Translations under genes and position numbers: made by a program | In this document: positions 61,531 to 64,000 of the stretch, one piece after another | Position numbering within the stretch: the first letter of the stretch is position 1 | Layout: each line of letters opens with the position of its first letter | From: Thalassovita sp. | GTDB lineage: Bacteria > Pseudomonadota > Alphaproteobacteria > Rhodobacterales > Rhodobacteraceae | Assembly: GCA_017792425.1 (NCBI GenBank) | Contig: CP051233.1 | Coordinates: forward strand, 151,457-215,456 | DNA: 64,000 nucleotides | Direction of reading: 5' to 3' | Notes under the pieces: generated by a model | What the model was told of the DNA's origin: nothing | Databases searched by the model: none | Seen by the model: the letters and a program-made list of their open reading frames with translations, nothing else

Positions 61531-62553
61531 TCATTTCCCGTAGTATTCGCGGAACCATTCGACGAACCGGGCGATCCCGTCCCTGAAATCCGTCTGCGGT
61601 TTGTAGCCGGTCAAGTTCTGCAGCAAGGTCGCGTCCGCCCACGCAGCCGGTACATCACCCATTTGCATTCCCATATAGTTGCGCTGCGCTTTCTTCCCCA
61701 GGCACAACTCTATCTGGTCGATGAAATCCAACAGGCGGATTTTCTCAGAGTTTCCGATGTTCACGATCCTGAACGGCGCCACGGGGCTAAGGCTATCCCA
61801 TTCGGGTACTTTCCGATCCTCGGGCCGAATGGGGACAGCATCAATCAGCAGATGAATGGCGCGCGCCAAGTCATCGACATAGGTGAAATCGCGGTACATG
61901 TCGCCGTGATTGTAAATATTGATCGGGCGGCCTTCCAGGATCGCATCAACGAACATGAAAAGGGCCAGATCAGGACGCCCATAAGTGCCGTACACACTGA
62001 AAAACCGGAACATGGTCACCGGCAGGTTCCAAAGATGGGCATAGGAATGGCCCATGCTTTCCGTCGCCTTCTTGGTGGCGGAATAGATTGTCAGCTGCGT
62101 ATCGGCCTTTTCTGTTTCGACAAAGGGCATGTCTTCGTTCGCACCATAAACTGAACTGGTGGACGCCATCAGCAGGTGATCGACCTTCAGCCGCTTGGCG
62201 GCCTCCATCACGTTGAAGGTACCGACGATGTTGGAATCGATGTAGGTGCGCGGATGTTCAAGGCTGTGCCGCACCCCAGCCTGCGCAGCAAGGTGAACGA
62301 TGACCTGTGGCTGGAATTCGTCGCAAACCCGGTTTAGCAGGGCTTCGTCCTCCAGCATACCGACCGTGGCCGAAAAGTTCGGATTTTCCAGCAGGATCTG
62401 GTGGCGCCGCTCTTTCAGATTTACGTCGTAATAGTCGGTAATGCCATCGTATCCATGAACCTTGAAACCCTCACTCAGCAACCGTTTTGCCAAATGAAAC
62501 CCGATAAAACCGGCCGTGCCCGTAATCAGCACGTGACGCATATTGTCTGACAT
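61531..62553 (-). CDS. UDP-glucuronate/UDP-sugar 4-epimerase (LspL/Cap1J-like)
   Basis: An extended SDR of about 340 residues that interconverts UDP-uronic acids or UDP-HexNAc at C4. It has VLITGTAGFIGFHLAKRLL, HLAAQAGVRHSLEHP, ASTSSVYGANEDMPF, the Y-x-x-x-K pair (YSATKKATE) and VYGTYGRPDLALFMFVDAIL, typical of UDP-glucuronate 4-epimerases. ATG 62553 has AGGAAG almost touching it and ATG 62541 has it 12 bases away, so the start is uncertain by 4 codons. It appears to head the long minus-strand operon. Partner of the dehydrogenase for making a GalA- or GalNAcA-type donor. Confidence 0.86.
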   Translation of the reverse strand: MSDNMRHVLITGTAGFIGFHLAKRLLSEGFKVHGYDGITDYYDVNLKERRHQILLENPNFSATVGMLEDEALLNRVCDEFQPQVIVHLAAQAGVRHSLEHPRTYIDSNIVGTFNVMEAAKRLKVDHLLMASTSSVYGANEDMPFVETEKADTQLTIYSATKKATESMGHSYAHLWNLPVTMFRFFSVYGTYGRPDLALFMFVDAILEGRPINIYNHGDMYRDFTYVDDLARAIHLLIDAVPIRPEDRKVPEWDSLSPVAPFRIVNIGNSEKIRLLDFIDQIELCLGKKAQRNYMGMQMGDVPAAWADATLLQNLTGYKPQTDFRDGIARFVEWFREYYGK

Positions 62554-62774
62554 CTTCCTGACTTGCCCGAATGTGGCCCCGCGAACCGGGAACTTGCTTA
62601 TTTCGCGGCAAGAATCGCATACCCTGCCAAGTAAATGCAATTCCCAAAGCCGCGCAGCACCCCGTTTTCGACAAAAAACCAAGCTTACCTATGGGCAATT
62701 CGACCTGAGGTAAGGATTCTTTCAACCAAGCAGATAACCATGCTAGGATATGTCAACGATAACGGAGTTCGAGC

Positions 62775-63101
62775 ATGTTTTTCAAAGCACTGATTGCAAC
62801 GGTTTTCACCGTTGCAGCCTTACCGGTCGCAGCGCAATCCCGCGATGACGAAGCCATGCGAATTGCGCGCGAAAGCCGGCTGTGCGGGGACAGGGGCATC
62901 CTGCGGGCAGAGTTTCGGCGACATGGAAATGTCGGCGTTCTGTGCGAAGGGGCGAGCAGCCCATTGCCACCAGCCGAGATGGGCGAAGCGACCAACTTTA
63001 TCCCGCTGATCGGCGGCCTGGGTCCGATTCTGGGACTAGGCGGCGGCGCACTCGTCGTCGGGGCGTTGGGCAGCGGTTCCAGCACGTCGGACACTCAATA
63101 G
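62775..63101 (+). CDS. Small secreted glycine-rich protein
   Basis: A 108-residue protein with a clear Sec signal (ALIATVFTVAALPVAAQS). The mature part has a short charged region with two cysteines (SRLCGDRGILRAEFRR and GVLCEGAS) and a hydrophobic, glycine-rich tail (FIPLIGGLGPILGLGGGALV) that may insert in or contact a membrane. GGAG precedes the ATG. It is divergent from the EPS operon across about 220 bases. I do not recognise a family; a disulphide-bonded periplasmic or surface protein is plausible. Confidence 0.6.
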   Translation: MFFKALIATVFTVAALPVAAQSRDDEAMRIARESRLCGDRGILRAEFRRHGNVGVLCEGASSPLPPAEMGEATNFIPLIGGLGPILGLGGGALVVGALGSGSSTSDTQ

Positions 63102-63113
63102 CCCGATCTGCTT

Positions 63114-63593
63114 TCAGCACTGATCCACGCCCATACGGATCAGTTGCGCGCCAGAGATGGTATAGTAGCCTTCGGATTTATACCGCCCCGTGGACATGTA
63201 CCATTTCCGAAGCTTCTCGGGATAGTATGACCCGATTACCTGAGACCAGTATTCGAACTGCCGAGGCTTCAGCGGGCGGCCATAGTAGCTGGGCCCGTGA
63301 AACCCGAACTTGGTGTCAGGATCAACACAAACACTTGGCGCGCCCAAGTACATCGTGCAGGTGGACAGGCAGACATTCCCCCGTATCTCAACCCGGTGCC
63401 TTTGTTTGTGCAATTGGGCAATTTCCTGGACGCGAACACCGACAACGCCGCCACGATCGTTCTGGACAACCCTGACCAACATCCCAGTTGAACCAGCAAT
63501 CCCGATCTGCGGGCTTGAAATGAGAACAAGGGCAACTAGGCGCAGCAAATACCTAAGTGCCCCACCTTGGCAGCGGCGGGCAAGAACTTTCAT
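63114..63593 (-). CDS. Secreted cysteine-rich protein, ClpP/COG3904-like
   Basis: A 159-residue protein with a hydrophobic N-terminus (LLRLVALVLISSPQIGIAG) that should direct export. The core shows VEIRGNVCLSTCTMYLGAPS and KFGFHGPSYYG. The G-x-C-x-S-x-C and F-H-G pattern resembles ClpP-fold periplasmic proteins of COG3904, where Ser and His are candidate catalytic residues (S77, H99). It is short for a complete ClpP fold, so activity is uncertain. AAGGA lies 6 bases before the ATG. It is convergent with the small secreted protein. Confidence 0.6.
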   Translation of the reverse strand: MKVLARRCQGGALRYLLRLVALVLISSPQIGIAGSTGMLVRVVQNDRGGVVGVRVQEIAQLHKQRHRVEIRGNVCLSTCTMYLGAPSVCVDPDTKFGFHGPSYYGRPLKPRQFEYWSQVIGSYYPEKLRKWYMSTGRYKSEGYYTISGAQLIRMGVDQC

Positions 63594-63934
63594 CGCAATC
63601 CTTCCACGGAACCCATTTTGCGATCCCCATCGCGACGGTCCCGGTTGGTGGCCATTAACGGCTAAGCAGACACTCGAAGCTTACGTATTTCGCACCGGCA
63701 TTGCCATGATTCTGTCACAGTTTTTCCTAAGACGCTCATGTTATCTGTTTGATTTTTATATATATTGTTGATTTTTCTACTTCATCGCAGATGGAAATCT
63801 CTGCCCAAATTTGGCCACATTTCATTAAATTGCGTCGAATTCGTGAACAATACGCACACCAACAGGGCGATCCACCCGCGTCAGATGTGCCGCATATAGC
63901 TCTTGCTGAATTGGAAATTAGCTACCCAGAGGAA
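63594..63934. other. Intergenic region before tRNA-Thr
   Basis: About 340 bases without a supported gene. The centre (about 63710-63780) is AT-rich, with a TTTTTATATATATTG tract that could contribute to a promoter or tRNA terminator, but no clean element is seen. A 65-codon frame here (63749-63946) has no ribosome site and overlaps the tRNA, so it is not called. Confidence 0.4.
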
Positions 63935-64000
63935 TGGTGCCGGTGAAGGGACTCGAACCCCCGACCCCATCATTACGAATGACGTGCTCTACCAGCTGAG
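63935..64000 (-). tRNA. tRNA-Thr, anticodon CGU (3' 66 nt; 5' end outside window)
   Basis: On the minus strand, the D-arm (CTCAGCTGGTAGAGC), the anticodon stem CGTCA/TGATG with loop TTCGTAA (anticodon CGT), the T-arm (GGGGGTTCGAGTCCCTT) and the acceptor 3' strand with an encoded CCA are all visible. About ten 5' bases of the acceptor and D stem lie beyond the window end. Confidence 0.92.

Noticed and set aside
63749..63946. 65-codon plus-strand frame before the tRNA
   Set aside because: No ribosome binding site, no recognisable protein features, and its end overlaps the tRNA-Thr gene.
1..64000. CRISPR arrays, insertion sequences, transposases and integrases
   Set aside because: Read for on both strands; no regularly spaced repeats, transposase motifs or attachment-site duplications were seen, including near the tRNA.

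Overview
The window looks like a chromosomal stretch from an alphaproteobacterium, most likely a marine Rhodobacterales (Roseobacter-type) organism. The evidence is high GC, dense overlapping operons, a minus-strand motB-flgE-flgK-flgL flagellar order, and a very large surface-polysaccharide locus with ExoY, BY-kinase, Wza and YjbF/YjbH components. I cannot name the species. No insertion sequence, integrase or CRISPR array was seen.

Layout. (1) 1-4180, minus: flagellar genes flgL (cut by the window edge), flgK, flgE and motB. (2) 4289-5228, plus: a DUF1045 2H-type protein and a 41-aa single-helix membrane protein. (3) 5344-13735: a WecG/TagA/CpsF transferase (minus), then a plus operon with a Gfo/Idh/MocA oxidoreductase, an NAD-dependent epimerase, a GT4, a GT2, a natural oxidoreductase-epimerase fusion, and a BY-kinase-like ATPase. 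The ATPase converges on a kinase-less Wzz-type copolymerase (13732-15051). (4) 15400-27932, minus: a compact assembly-line operon. It encodes a type I PKS (KS-AT-KR-DH-ACP-TE), a GT2 glycosyltransferase, an NRPS (formyltransferase - degenerate condensation remnant - adenylation domain interrupted by a luciferase-like monooxygenase - PCP) and a phosphopantetheinyl transferase. (5) 28047-43012: Wzx flippase, GT2, GT4, an exported SGNH/glycosidase-like protein with RTX-like repeats, a Wzy-like polymerase, a GT4, ExoY, a palindrome-rich 890-base gap, a MarR regulator with two hotdog-fold enzymes, another GT4 and a second initiating sugar transferase. (6) 43092-45251: a full-length Wzz/BY-kinase fusion. 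(7) 45338-62553, minus: about 15 tightly packed genes running from UDP-sugar epimerase and dehydrogenase through Wzx, GTs, ATP-grasp, deacetylase, EpsG-like polymerase, GT, YdcF and phosphatase to YjbH, YjbF and Wza. (8) 62775-64000: a small secreted protein, a ClpP-like secreted protein and the 3' part of tRNA-Thr(CGU).

How it fits together. The locus encodes parts for at least one, and probably two, Wzx/Wzy-type exopolysaccharide pathways. There are two flippases, two polymerase candidates, two initiating transferases and two copolymerase systems, but one Wza exporter in view. Embedded between them is a self-contained PKS/NRPS operon with its own PPTase and an internal glycosyltransferase. 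This is the strongest candidate for an unusual system: a formylated, oxidised glycine-polyketide unit that may be glycosylated or attached to the surface glycan. The adenylation-domain pocket read from the sequence resembles the glycine signature. The product and the link to the polysaccharide are inference.
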